From Nitrosomonadales bacterium (GTDB taxonomy: Bacteria; Pseudomonadota; Gammaproteobacteria; Burkholderiales; Gallionellaceae): DNA of 64,000 nucleotides. A program made the position numbers and the translations under genes. The notes beneath the pieces are model-generated. The model saw only the letters and a list, made by a program, of their open reading frames with translations. It was not told where the DNA came from and ran no database searches. Position 1 is the stretch's first letter; each line of letters begins with the position of its first letter. Below, in pieces: positions 38,855 through 47,662 of this stretch. Location of the stretch: contig JADKHS010000001.1 in the NCBI GenBank assembly GCA_016721605.1, positions 186,001 to 250,000 of the forward strand, given 5' to 3'.

Positions 38855-39094
38855 CAATTAATTGTAGAGCTTTAATCCGCACCTCAATCTGAGTCTGCGT
38901 AATTAAAACACATAGTTAATTTGTTTCGGATGATTCGTTAATTTCGACTATTGCGTTTGTGCTAACTATAGTTTAAATTGCGCAGTAGTTGAAGCAGTAA
39001 CGCAATTCGTAGCATCAGGTCGAAAATTCCAGCTATTGTAATCAGGAGATGCATTGTAAATGCAATAATATTCAAATACTAACGGGGTGGAAAA

Positions 39095-39559
39095 ATGAGC
39101 AATAAAGCGCAAACTAGAGATTTGCCTTTTTGCCAAGCGATGGAGACATTGCTTTAGCAAAAGAAAGTAGCAGAGCTCTTTCTATGATTTTGGAAACAAA
39201 AGCAGAGTTTCAAACAGTAACAATTCAAAGTGACGGCGAAAAGACCAATGTTGTATTACCAGTAGCGGCATTCAGGCTTTTTATCGATATTTTGGCAAAC
39301 TTGTCTCAGGGTAATGCAGTACAAGTGGTACCTGTACATGCAGAACTTACGACACAAGAGGCGGCAGATTTGTTGATGGTTTCTCGCCCTTATTTGATTC
39401 AATTGCTTGATCGTGGACAAGTCAAATCCAGGAAAGTTGGAACTCATAGACGAATCAAATATAGTGATTTATTGGAATTCAAGAATCGTGAGAAGTAAGT
39501 CGTGATAAAGCACTGATGAACTAGCTAGACAGGCGCAAGAGTTGGGAATGGGATATTGA
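39095..39559 (+). pseudogene. HTH (excisionase-like) antitoxin, frameshifted
   Basis: Start ATG 39095 (MSNKAQTRDLPF) with GGGGTGG just upstream. At the T run near 39126 one T is missing; the main part then reads LPSDGDIALAKESSRALSM to FKNREK, with an excisionase-type HTH (LTTQEAADLLMVSRPYLIQL, then GTHRRIKYSDLLEF). After a second shift past 39498 the C-terminus DELARQAQELGMGY continues to 39559. Five nt later the PIN-domain gene starts, the normal antitoxin-toxin order. It would bind DNA and neutralise the PIN toxin. Confidence 0.7.
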
Positions 39560-39564
39560 TACCA

Positions 39565-40131
39565 ATGAGTAGATTCACTGTTGTGTATGACGCGAATGTT
39601 TTATATCCCGCACCATTGCGGGATTTACTAATGCGTCTTGCTGCGACAGGCTTGTTTCGTGCTCGATGGACAGATCGTATTCATGACGAATGGATGCGAA
39701 ATGTATTAAAAAACAGACCAGACCTTGACCCTTCTAAACTTGATGCCACCAGACAAAATATGGACAGTAACTGTCACGATTGTCTTTACTAATACTATGA
39801 GGTTTTCATAGATCACCTGCAATTGCCCGACGTAGACGATCGCCATGTATTAGCCGCTGCAATTCGTTGTGGAGCTGATGCAATCATTACATTTAATCTA
39901 ACGATTTTCCTGTGACTGAATTGGAAAAGTATGGAATCGAGGCAATTCATCCTGACGATTTTGCAATCAACAATTTCGATCTAAACTGCGCAAAGTATTG
40001 GAAGCCGTCCGCAAGCAACGCGCTTCACTAAAAATCCAATTACTGATGTAGATACATTCCTCGACACCTTGCTCCGTCAGGGACTCCCTCAATCCGTAGA
40101 AGTTTTAAAAGCCTACAAAATAACCATCTAG
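39565..40131 (+). pseudogene. PIN-domain ribonuclease toxin (VapC-like), frameshifted
   Basis: Start MSRFTVVYDANVLYPAPLRD with the first catalytic Asp in VVYDANVLYP, then RARWTDRIHDEWMRNVL. The frame breaks near 39780; other frames continue HLQLPDVDDRHVLAAAIRCG with DDRHVL carrying late acidic residues, then GIEAIHPDDFAINNFDLN, AVRKQRASLKNP and LRQGLPQSVEVLKAYK to TAG 40131. The whole is the expected 185-190 aa. At least four frame changes, so inactive as read. Paired with the HTH gene upstream. Confidence 0.72.
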
Positions 40132-40603
40132 TCAAGTAGGATGGGCACGTCTTTGTGCCCAAACGGGCAGGTACACGTTGTACATGCCCGTGTTTAACCG
40201 AATTGAAATGAATGTAATCGACAGGGCGGACAAAATCATTTTCATCACAAATTTGGTGTTCCCAGAATCGCCGTTGCCAGATAGTCGATTCGCGATGTTT
40301 GAAAATCCGCGTGGGCACAAAACCGTGCCAACCCTACAGGGCTAACCGCCGCAAGAACACGGCCTGATGAGCGACCAGCGCAGTGGGTAGTCGGCATCGC
40401 CCGGTGGCAAGCGCCATATCGCATGCAGGTGTTCTGGTAACACCACCATCGCCAGGATGGCAAACGGATCGCGTCTTTCCACCGTTTTCATGGTCGCACG
40501 CAAGTCGTCGATATGCCGCACCAATACATCGGAGCGCCGTTCAGCCAGAGTAACAGTGAAGCAGTATGTGTCTCCTTTTTCCGGCCGCCGATAACCCGGC
40601 CAT
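40132..40603 (-). mobile_element. Second RAYT transposase remnant with REP hairpins
   Basis: Minus-strand pieces: ATG 40603, then YRRPEKGDTYCFTV, AERRSDVLVRHIDDLRATMK, LPEHLHAIWRLPPGDADYPL, and after a frame change RESTIWQRRFWEHQICDEND and VDYIHFNSVKHG. The 3' part is overlain by REP-type hairpins: GGGCAC/GTGCCC (40143-40160) and a strong stem ACGGGCA...TGCCCGT (40163-40191). It retains the middle region that the 38373 copy lacks. Not intact. Between 40604 and 40803 I see only the putative ppk2 promoter region. Confidence 0.7.
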
Positions 40604-40803
40604 GTGTTCTCCTGTGATGTTGGGGTATGTTTCAGCCTACAACCTGCCTGGCAAGCACCATATCCAGTAAAATATAGTCGGATATGCCAGTAAAATGGCG
40701 GAGCGTTACAAAGGCATGGCAGAGCAAGAGGTTTGAAGGAAATTCAGAATAGCGAAAGATAATGCGCAGTAGCGCGGACTTGATTCTTACCGAAAGGGTG
40801 AAA

Positions 40804-41694
40804 ATGAAAGTAAATTCAAAAGATTTCCAGGTTCAAGAAGGTGAGCAGGTCAAACTCAAAAAATGGCCGACATTGGTGAAGCCGGTTTACAAATCAAAGG
40901 AGAGTTACAACAAGCTTCTTGCAAAACAGGTGTCGGAATTAAGCGACTTGCAACAACTGCTGTATGCGTCTAACCGCCATTCCATACTGCTAATTTTTCA
41001 AGCCATGGACGCGGCAGGAAAAGACGGGGTCATCCGGCATGTGATGTCCGGTATAAATCCGCAAGGCTGCCAGGTGTTCAGTTTCAAGCATCCCAGCGCT
41101 ACGGAATTGGATCATGATTTTCTGTGGCGCACCACCCAGTGCCTGCCGGAACGCGGACGCATCGGCATCTTTAACCGATCCTATTATGAGGAGGTATTAA
41201 TCGTCCGTGTGCATCCTGAAATTCTCCACGGACAGGGATTACCGGACGGATTGATTGACGAGAAAACAATCTGGCAGGAACGTTATCTCTCCATCGTAAA
41301 CCTGGAGAACCATCTCCACCGCAACGGCACACGGGTCATCAAATTTTTCTTGCATCTTTCGAAAGATGAGCAGCGCAAGCGCTTTCTCGAACGCATCGAC
41401 GAGCCCGAAAAAAACTGGAAATTCGATCAGGCAGACATCGTTGAAAGAAAATTCTGGAACCAATATATGCAGGCCTATGAGGCATGCCTGAGCGCAACGA
41501 GCACAAAACTAGCGCCATGGTATGTGGTGCCAGCCGATGACAAGGAAAATGCGCGGCTAATTGTTTCAAATATTATTCTCGATACGTTTAAGTCCCTCAA
41601 AATGAGCTATCCAAAAACGGATGCCAAACGTCAGCAGGATTTGCTGTCGATCCGCCAACAGTTAATGAAAGAAAAGCCGGATGGCAAGTATTGA
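40804..41694 (+). CDS. Polyphosphate kinase 2 family protein
   Basis: 296 aa from ATG 40804, with GGGTG upstream; an open frame 14 codons earlier is less likely. Walker A-like IFQAMDAAGKDGVIRHVMSG, lid module and NRSYYEEVLIVRVHPE (Walker B region with the RxxYE pattern), then FLHLSKDEQRKRFLERIDEP and NWKFDQADIVERKFW. Single-domain PPK2 enzymes transfer phosphate between polyphosphate and nucleotides; whether AMP, ADP or GDP is preferred cannot be read here. Intact and bordered by degenerate accessory DNA upstream. Confidence 0.93.
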   Translation: MKVNSKDFQVQEGEQVKLKKWPTLVKPVYKSKESYNKLLAKQVSELSDLQQLLYASNRHSILLIFQAMDAAGKDGVIRHVMSGINPQGCQVFSFKHPSATELDHDFLWRTTQCLPERGRIGIFNRSYYEEVLIVRVHPEILHGQGLPDGLIDEKTIWQERYLSIVNLENHLHRNGTRVIKFFLHLSKDEQRKRFLERIDEPEKNWKFDQADIVERKFWNQYMQAYEACLSATSTKLAPWYVVPADDKENARLIVSNIILDTFKSLKMSYPKTDAKRQQDLLSIRQQLMKEKPDGKY

Positions 41695-41733
41695 AGAACA
41701 TTAGAAAGCTGTGTGCGGAAATTGGGGTGAAAT

Positions 41734-42795
41734 TTAGTGATACCACTCTTTAAATGCGTCCCAAGCAATATGTTTTAGTCCCAGGTTAGAGGTTGACATC
41801 ATTGCAAATTGAATACCATTTTCAAAACCCATCGTTAATGAACAAAAATCGCGGCCATCGACACTTGAAAGGCCTGATTTATAATAACAATTTAAGCCTT
41901 CTATTTTTTTAATTCCATAACCCAGGTGTTCCTCAATAAGCCTGTCTGACAATGATTTTTTCATTATTTCTTCAGTATGATGCAGCGTTCTAAAGAAATC
42001 GGCCATCTGCGAGGTAGACATTACCCAGCCACCAGAACCTGCATTTAAGGTTTGGTCGCCCATGTTTTTTCCTTTTAATGTTTGGTCAGTGAATGAATAA
42101 AAAAGGGGAGGCTCAATTCCATTTTGATTGCAGTCTACTTCAAACATACTTCCGACTTTATCAAATAAATTTTTCTTTAGATAATCTATATAAGCATCAG
42201 CAAATGCCTGAGCCTGAATGGGTTCACCTAATACTAGTTCAATTCCCGTTTTGCCTTTCAAAGAGGCAATAGGGTATTTGGCGAGTTTAGGAATGATAAG
42301 CCGAAGCAGCGCATAGTTACTGTTGTTATAGGAACCTTCTTCTTTATCGTGGCTATTTATACCCGCTGCCACCAATTTTTTAAGGTCGGAATACGATCGT
42401 GCACTGGTTCTAAAACCAGAGTGGTGAGTAAGTAATTCTTTAAAAGTAATTGTTTTAATACCTGTTCCTTTTGGCCAATGTGAAGGTAAGTAATTCCACA
42501 TCAATGAGTTTAGGCCAACACCATCAGTTTTGTATAAAAGCAACATCAGCGCAGCAGCACTGATAGGCTTACTTACCGAGGCACAGTTATAGGCTTCAAA
42601 AATAGTCATTGCCCGGCTTGGCTTATCTTGTTGGAGCCTACAAAAACCCCCAGAACTTCCCGTTCCAAATTTATCTTTGTAGGAAATCACATAAGCAAAG
42701 CCAACACTTTTTCCTAAGAGTTTTGTTTCTAAAATATGGGATAGGTCTGTAATGGATAAATCCTGATTATTACTTCCGGCTGGCACTATATTCAT
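41734..42795 (-). CDS. Serine hydrolase of the beta-lactamase/PBP class C family
   Basis: 353 aa. SxxK is SVSKPISAAALMLLL near residue 75, with the second motif YNNSNYALL (YxN) near residue 155, and LLTHHSGFRT between. No signal peptide is obvious. AT-rich compared with its neighbours, suggesting acquisition. The third KTG-type motif is not clear. The family includes esterases and peptidases as well as beta-lactamases; I would not infer antibiotic resistance. A monocistronic gene between ppk2 and ntrX. Confidence 0.82.
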   Translation of the reverse strand: MNIVPAGSNNQDLSITDLSHILETKLLGKSVGFAYVISYKDKFGTGSSGGFCRLQQDKPSRAMTIFEAYNCASVSKPISAAALMLLLYKTDGVGLNSLMWNYLPSHWPKGTGIKTITFKELLTHHSGFRTSARSYSDLKKLVAAGINSHDKEEGSYNNSNYALLRLIIPKLAKYPIASLKGKTGIELVLGEPIQAQAFADAYIDYLKKNLFDKVGSMFEVDCNQNGIEPPLFYSFTDQTLKGKNMGDQTLNAGSGGWVMSTSQMADFFRTLHHTEEIMKKSLSDRLIEEHLGYGIKKIEGLNCYYKSGLSSVDGRDFCSLTMGFENGIQFAMMSTSNLGLKHIAWDAFKEWYH

Positions 42796-42906
42796 AATTA
42801 AATATTTTATTTATAAAGGGTTAACGGATAGAAAAATAAACACTCTTTTTCCATATGAGATGGACGTACTGGAAGAAAAACTGGCTGTCAAACATATAGA
42901 TAAGCG

Positions 42907-42933
42907 AAAAAAACACTAACGAGATTAGTGTTT
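42907..42933 (-). terminator. Intrinsic terminator after ntrX
   Basis: A 9-bp stem AAACACTAA/TTAGTGTTT (42911-42919, 42925-42933) with a 5-nt loop. On the minus strand a T run follows (about 42913..42907). It lies 32 nt after the ntrX stop. Confidence 0.85.
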
Positions 42934-42964
42934 GCCGCCTGCATTACCGGGCTTGTGCCTCTCA

Positions 42965-43642
42965 TCAACCGGCCTTTCCATTGAAAGCGTTAATTTTGTC
43001 CGAGTCTTTCTTGGTAAACATAACGTCGAGTTGTTTTAATTTTCGGTATAAATGGGTACGCTCCAACCCAACGTTTTTTGCCACACGGGTCATATTGCCG
43101 TTTTCTTTCTGCATATGATAGCTAAAGTAAAGGCTGTCAAAATGTTCACGCGCTTCGCGCAGCGGCAAATCAAGCGGCAATGGGAATTGCGCCGCAGCCT
43201 CCCAAATAGTTGCTGCGCTTCCCTTGTCAGTTAAGTCTTCTGATGTAGTTTCTTGCTGGGGATGGGGAATTGCGCTTAGCCTGATTGCCTTGGTAACCGT
43301 ATCCAGCAACTTCTGTAACGCAATGGGTTTTTCAAGGAAGTCCACCGCACCGATGCGTGTCGCCTCAAGCGCTGTTTCTATGGTGCCATGCCCCGACATC
43401 ATGATCACTGGCATAGTCAACAAGTTCTGATCTACCCATTCTTTAAGCAGGCTGATGCCATCGGTATTCGGCATCCAAATATCGAGCAAAACCAAATCCG
43501 GCACCTGCCGGTTGCGAAACTCGCGGGCCTGGATAGCATTTTCAGCCAGATGCACACGATAACCTTCGTCAAACAAGATTTCCGAGAGCAACTCGCGTAT
43601 TCCGATTTCATCATCGACTACTAGAATTTCTTTAGTTGCCAT
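42965..43642 (-). CDS. ntrX: NtrX-type response regulator lacking the AAA+ domain
   Basis: 225 aa. Receiver domain with ILVVDDE, phospho-acceptor Asp54 in VLLDIWMP, and Lys in FLEKPIALQKLL. The C-terminus is a Fis-type HTH (NMTRVAKNVGLERTHLYRKL). Full NtrX has a sigma54-interacting AAA+ module of about 230 residues between these; it is absent, as in some betaproteobacterial NtrX-like regulators, so it cannot activate sigma54 directly. It starts 2 nt after the ntrY stop. A terminator follows. Confidence 0.9.
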   Translation of the reverse strand: MATKEILVVDDEIGIRELLSEILFDEGYRVHLAENAIQAREFRNRQVPDLVLLDIWMPNTDGISLLKEWVDQNLLTMPVIMMSGHGTIETALEATRIGAVDFLEKPIALQKLLDTVTKAIRLSAIPHPQQETTSEDLTDKGSAATIWEAAAQFPLPLDLPLREAREHFDSLYFSYHMQKENGNMTRVAKNVGLERTHLYRKLKQLDVMFTKKDSDKINAFNGKAG

Positions 43643-43644
43643 TT

Positions 43645-45768
43645 TTACACGACCTCTATCAATAAGGGCAAGGTAACACTTACTCGCGTTCCACCGGCTG
43701 CTATATTTTCAATAACAATACTGCCACCGTGTTCTTCCACAATTTTTTTCACGATCGCCAAACCTAACCCGGTACCCTTGGGTTTAGTTGTCCTGTAAGG
43801 TTCAAACGCGCGCGCCAGCAAATGTTCAGGAAAACCACAACCATTGTCTTGCACACATAATTTTAGTGCGCCACCTTCTTCTGCCGTACTTACGATAATT
43901 TCCCGTTGGGCCACATTTTGTAAAGCGTCATACGAATTCTGCAACAAATTATGAATCACTTGGCGCAAGCGTGTCGCATCCCCTTTCACCCAAGCTTGGG
44001 CCGCATTCAAGCGCAAAATAATCGGACTGCTGCTAGCTTCATACAACCCGAGCACTTCGCGTAGTAGCTGGTGCATGTCCAGCGCTACCAACTTGGGAGC
44101 GGGTGCCCGGGCATAATCGGCGAATTCCGTTACCATATTTTTCATGGCCGCCACTTGACTCACGATAGTCTGCGTGGCCCGCTGCAATAATTGTGCGTCG
44201 CTGCCGTCCAGCTTAGCGCTCAGCTTGTGCTGAAGGCGCTCCGCAGACAATTGAATAGGTGTCAGTGGATTCTTGATTTCGTGCGCCAAGCGGCGTGCCA
44301 CTTCGCCCCACGCGGCCTGACGTTCCGCTTGCAGCAAATGGGTAATATCGTCGAACACCACCACGTAGCTATTGTCCATCGCTGTGGATAACCGGGTGCC
44401 GCGCATTAATAATATCTGATCACCATTTTTGCTGAGCCGCTCAATCTGGCGCTGCCATTCGCCGCTTGTCACTTCATTAAACGCCTGCATGACCGCATCG
44501 GAAAAGGAACGTAACAAGGGGTGCTTCTCAGCGATTTCAGCTAAAGGTACACCCTGCATATCTGGGAGCGATGCCCCAAGTATCTGCGCCGCACTACTGT
44601 TGACAGAACGCAGCCTGAATTGCTCATCCACTACTAAAACGCCAGACGATAGATGTGCCAGCATACTTTCCAAATAAACTTTAGCGTCCTCGGCTTGGCG
44701 TTGTTGCTGCTCGCTCGTGGTTTTTGCATCGGCCAATTGTAATGTCATCTGGTTGAATAGCCCGGTTAGGGCACCCAGCTCATCACTGCTTTTAATTGGA
44801 TGTTGACGCGAAAAATCGCCCTGCGCTACCGCCCGTGTGCCTTCGGCCAACGCCGCGAGCGGTGCGCTTAGGCGATCACTGATAAAAAAAGCGGCTGACA
44901 CCGCGCTCAACAATACAATCAACAGCGATAGCGTCAGCGTGATGCCATATAAGCGCTTCAATCCCAAACGGGACAGCGACAATTCCTGGTAATCACGATA
45001 AACCGCCCGTACCATTTCTGCGTCAGCGGCAAGCTGCTTGGGCACGGGTTGTGTCAGCTGCAGGATACGCGCTCCGGCCAACGATCGTTGTGGCTTAACC
45101 AACACCAACGCACGTAATATCAGGCTGTTATCCGGCAGTGTATCAATAATGCTATGCAGCCCCTGCTGGCCTGCCTCACGCAGCATTTCGGCATCCGGCG
45201 CATCTGGAGGCGGCTTGCGGCTGCTACTGGCAAACGCAAGTAGCTTTCCGTTTCTGTTAAACAATGCAGCATCCTGGGCTGTACCTTTGCCTATTAGCTG
45301 GGCCAACGTTTTTGTGTATTGCGCCGGAGATTGTTTGGCAAGTAACAGGGCGGTGGACTGGCCTTTTTTGCTCAGTTCCTTGAGACCCGTTTCCAGCGCA
45401 TTTCGGCCCAAGTTCAAACCGCCCTCCAACGCTTTTTCCACCCGAAGGTCGAACCATGATTCGATACTCTTATCAAGAAACTGTACCGAAACCGCATACA
45501 CCAGCAAACCGGGCAAGATCGCAATCAATATGAAAAACAGTGTCAGGCGCAGGGTAAGTTTCGCACCAAACACCTGTGCCTTAAGCTTGCCGCGTAACTG
45601 CCATAATTGATAGCCAACCAGCACGGTCAGATACAATGCCAGGACACCGGCCAACGACAGCAGTACGTAGTAGTTACGCGAAAACAGCTCAGTATTAGCG
45701 CTGGCGCTTGACAGCAGATAAAGCAGAAAACTACCGAGCAGTGCACTGATGAAAATTAAATACTTCAC
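43645..45768 (-). CDS. ntrY: NtrY-type sensor histidine kinase
   Basis: 707 aa with a GTG start 3 nt after the DUF4390 stop. Four N-terminal hydrophobic helices (two at 1-60, one near 75-100, one near 275), a periplasmic loop between the last two, then HAMP (DRLSAPLAALAEGTRAVAQG), PAS (LSSGVLVVDEQFRLRSVNSS) and kinase: H-box RRLAHEIKNPLTPIQLSAER, N-box VIHNLLQNSYDAL, DNGCGFPE and GTGLGLAIVKKIVEEHGG. It forms a pair with ntrX and is last but one in the operon. Confidence 0.93.
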   Translation of the reverse strand: MKYLIFISALLGSFLLYLLSSASANTELFSRNYYVLLSLAGVLALYLTVLVGYQLWQLRGKLKAQVFGAKLTLRLTLFFILIAILPGLLVYAVSVQFLDKSIESWFDLRVEKALEGGLNLGRNALETGLKELSKKGQSTALLLAKQSPAQYTKTLAQLIGKGTAQDAALFNRNGKLLAFASSSRKPPPDAPDAEMLREAGQQGLHSIIDTLPDNSLILRALVLVKPQRSLAGARILQLTQPVPKQLAADAEMVRAVYRDYQELSLSRLGLKRLYGITLTLSLLIVLLSAVSAAFFISDRLSAPLAALAEGTRAVAQGDFSRQHPIKSSDELGALTGLFNQMTLQLADAKTTSEQQQRQAEDAKVYLESMLAHLSSGVLVVDEQFRLRSVNSSAAQILGASLPDMQGVPLAEIAEKHPLLRSFSDAVMQAFNEVTSGEWQRQIERLSKNGDQILLMRGTRLSTAMDNSYVVVFDDITHLLQAERQAAWGEVARRLAHEIKNPLTPIQLSAERLQHKLSAKLDGSDAQLLQRATQTIVSQVAAMKNMVTEFADYARAPAPKLVALDMHQLLREVLGLYEASSSPIILRLNAAQAWVKGDATRLRQVIHNLLQNSYDALQNVAQREIIVSTAEEGGALKLCVQDNGCGFPEHLLARAFEPYRTTKPKGTGLGLAIVKKIVEEHGGSIVIENIAAGGTRVSVTLPLLIEVV

Positions 45769-45771
45769 TGC

Positions 45772-46401
45772 CTACTCACTTTCGCGGTCTGCAGCAGATA
45801 CGGGGGGGCGCACTATCCAGCGATACCAATTGGAATCAAAGTTCCAATCTTGTGTTGCCAAGGCATTGACTTGCAGCGGTTTGGGCAGCTGTGTTACATC
45901 CAGACGCATCCGCGTAGCGGCAATGTAATCTCCCTTTTGAAGTAGTAACGCCGCCATATAATTATCGTTATTCTGGAGCAACGTAGCATCAATCGGTGCA
46001 GCGGACTGATGGCTGATGATACGCAGTGCATCGCCCAGACTAGAAAAATTTTGAAACAGCGAGCCACGCGTAATGCGGTATTGGCGCGTCAGTTTGTTGT
46101 AAGATAATTTGGCGGTTTGTTCATTTTTTACGATCACTTCGTCTAGCCAATACCAACGCGAACGGGTCAGGGTGAACTCGGTAATAAAATACAACGGAAC
46201 ACCGCGCGTTAGCGCTTGATCTACAACAAAATTTAAACCAATGTCGAAATCAACCGAAAGCTGGTAGCTGCCGTCAGACAAGCGCACCTCCGTTTTACGC
46301 ACTGTGATGCCCTCGGCACAGACGGCCGAAATACTTAGCCATAATGCCAGCAGCACAGCCAGCAATCGCCCTAGGCTATGCGTGCTTTTGCAGTAATGCA
46401 T
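45772..46401 (-). CDS. DUF4390 domain protein, exported
   Basis: 209 aa. The start is taken at ATG 46401 (MHYCKSTHSLGRLLAVLLA), which begins a signal peptide ending SAVCA. Typical family blocks are GSYQLSVDFDIGLN, VPLYFITEFTLTRSRWYWLD, TAKLSYNKLTRQYRITRGS and LPKPLQVNALATQDWNFDSN. As read it is continuous with rsmB, but that is explained by one missing T (see finding). It overlaps the rsmB end, and precedes ntrY. Function unknown; conserved next to ntrYX in betaproteobacteria. Confidence 0.88.
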   Translation of the reverse strand: MHYCKSTHSLGRLLAVLLALWLSISAVCAEGITVRKTEVRLSDGSYQLSVDFDIGLNFVVDQALTRGVPLYFITEFTLTRSRWYWLDEVIVKNEQTAKLSYNKLTRQYRITRGSLFQNFSSLGDALRIISHQSAAPIDATLLQNNDNYMAALLLQKGDYIAATRMRLDVTQLPKPLQVNALATQDWNFDSNWYRWIVRPPVSAADRESE

Positions 46402-47661
46402 AAAAAAACCATCGTGCTGGTCATCCGGGAAAATTTGACCTTCATTTAAATTGGGCATAGACAGCGGCAATTGCTTGCCATCATCATGCTGATTTAAGAA
46501 CTCATTAATCACTTGCTGGTTTTCCCGCGCAAAAATGGAGCAGGTTACATATAGCAGCTTTCCATCTTTTTCCAACAACCGCCACAATGCGCAAAGAATA
46601 TGCAACTGTTGTTGCGCGAATCCATCGATATCGCCCGGACGACGCAGCCATTTTATATCGGGATGGCGCCGCACCACGCCAGAGGCGGAGCAAGGTACAT
46701 CGGCCAAAATTCGGTGGAATGGTTTGCCATCCCACCAGCTATCGGGTTGTGCCGCATCACCATTTTGCAACTGTGCATGTAATTGCAGGCGTTGCAAGTT
46801 TTCACGTACCCGTTCCAAGCGTTGCGCATTATTGTCTAAAGCGAGCAGATCCAATTGCGCCAGCTCCAGTAGGTGGGTGCTTTTTCCGCCCGGTGCAGCG
46901 CATGCATCAAGCACCCGCATACCGTCTTGCACATCCAACAAGCGTGCTGCGTATTGCGCACCGGCATCCTGCACTGACACTAAACCATCGCAAAATCCTG
47001 GTAACTTATTTACCGGGAGAGGCGTTTGCAAGAGCACAGCATCTGGCCCGATCAAGCGGGCCTGAATATCATGCTGCGCAAGCAGTGCCAGATAATCTAC
47101 CGCGCTAATACGTCGGCAATTCACACGCAGTGTCATGGGCGGATGCTGGTTACCCGCTAGCAAGATAGCCTCCCAATGCATTCCATATTGCGCCTGGACT
47201 GCACTTATCCACCATTGTGGATAGGCATAGCGGCCCTCCTCGCTCGTGGACGCGGCCGCAAGTAAAGCCTCGCGGTTGCGCAAAAAATTGCGCAATACCG
47301 CATTTGCCAATCCTCCAGCTGCTGCATTGCACTTTCGCACAGCGCGTACGGCATGATCTACCACCGCATGGGGCGCAGCTTTGGTATACAGCAGTTGGTA
47401 CAAAGCCACCAATAACAGGCAACGTAGTTGCGAATCCTGCACCGGTTTATGCAACAATTGATCCAACACGCGCGCTAACTGACCGTAAAAACGCAGCGTA
47501 CCATAACTCAAATCCTGTAACGCACCACGTTGTTGTGGTGTCAATTCGGGCACAATTTGCCCAGGTGTAGCCTGCAAAGCAGCACTCAATGTTTGACTCA
47601 GGTTACGTCCGGCCAACACTTGGCAGACAACTTGGCTGGCACCCCGTTGTGCGGTATGCAT
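46376..47661 (-). CDS. rsmB: 16S rRNA m5C967 methyltransferase RsmB, one missing T near the end
   Basis: About 428 aa. Start ATG 47661 (MHTAQRGASQVVCQ), 1 nt after the fmt stop; an open frame upstream overlaps fmt and is not family-like. N-terminal NusB-like RNA-binding domain (LLLVALYQLLY, VVDHAVRAVRK), then SAM-binding VLDACAAPGGKSTHLLEL, and catalytic Cys motifs DVPCSASGVVRRHPDIKW and LLYVTCSIFARENQQV. The A7 on the + strand at 46402-46408 should be A8; then the protein ends in the family GFFYALLQKHA at 46376. Modifies C967 of 16S rRNA. Confidence 0.93.
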
Positions 47662-47662
47662 G

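Noticed and set aside
41734..42795. Antibiotic-resistance beta-lactamase
   Set aside because: The SxxK and YxN motifs are shared by many esterases and peptidases; no signal peptide or KTG motif is clear.
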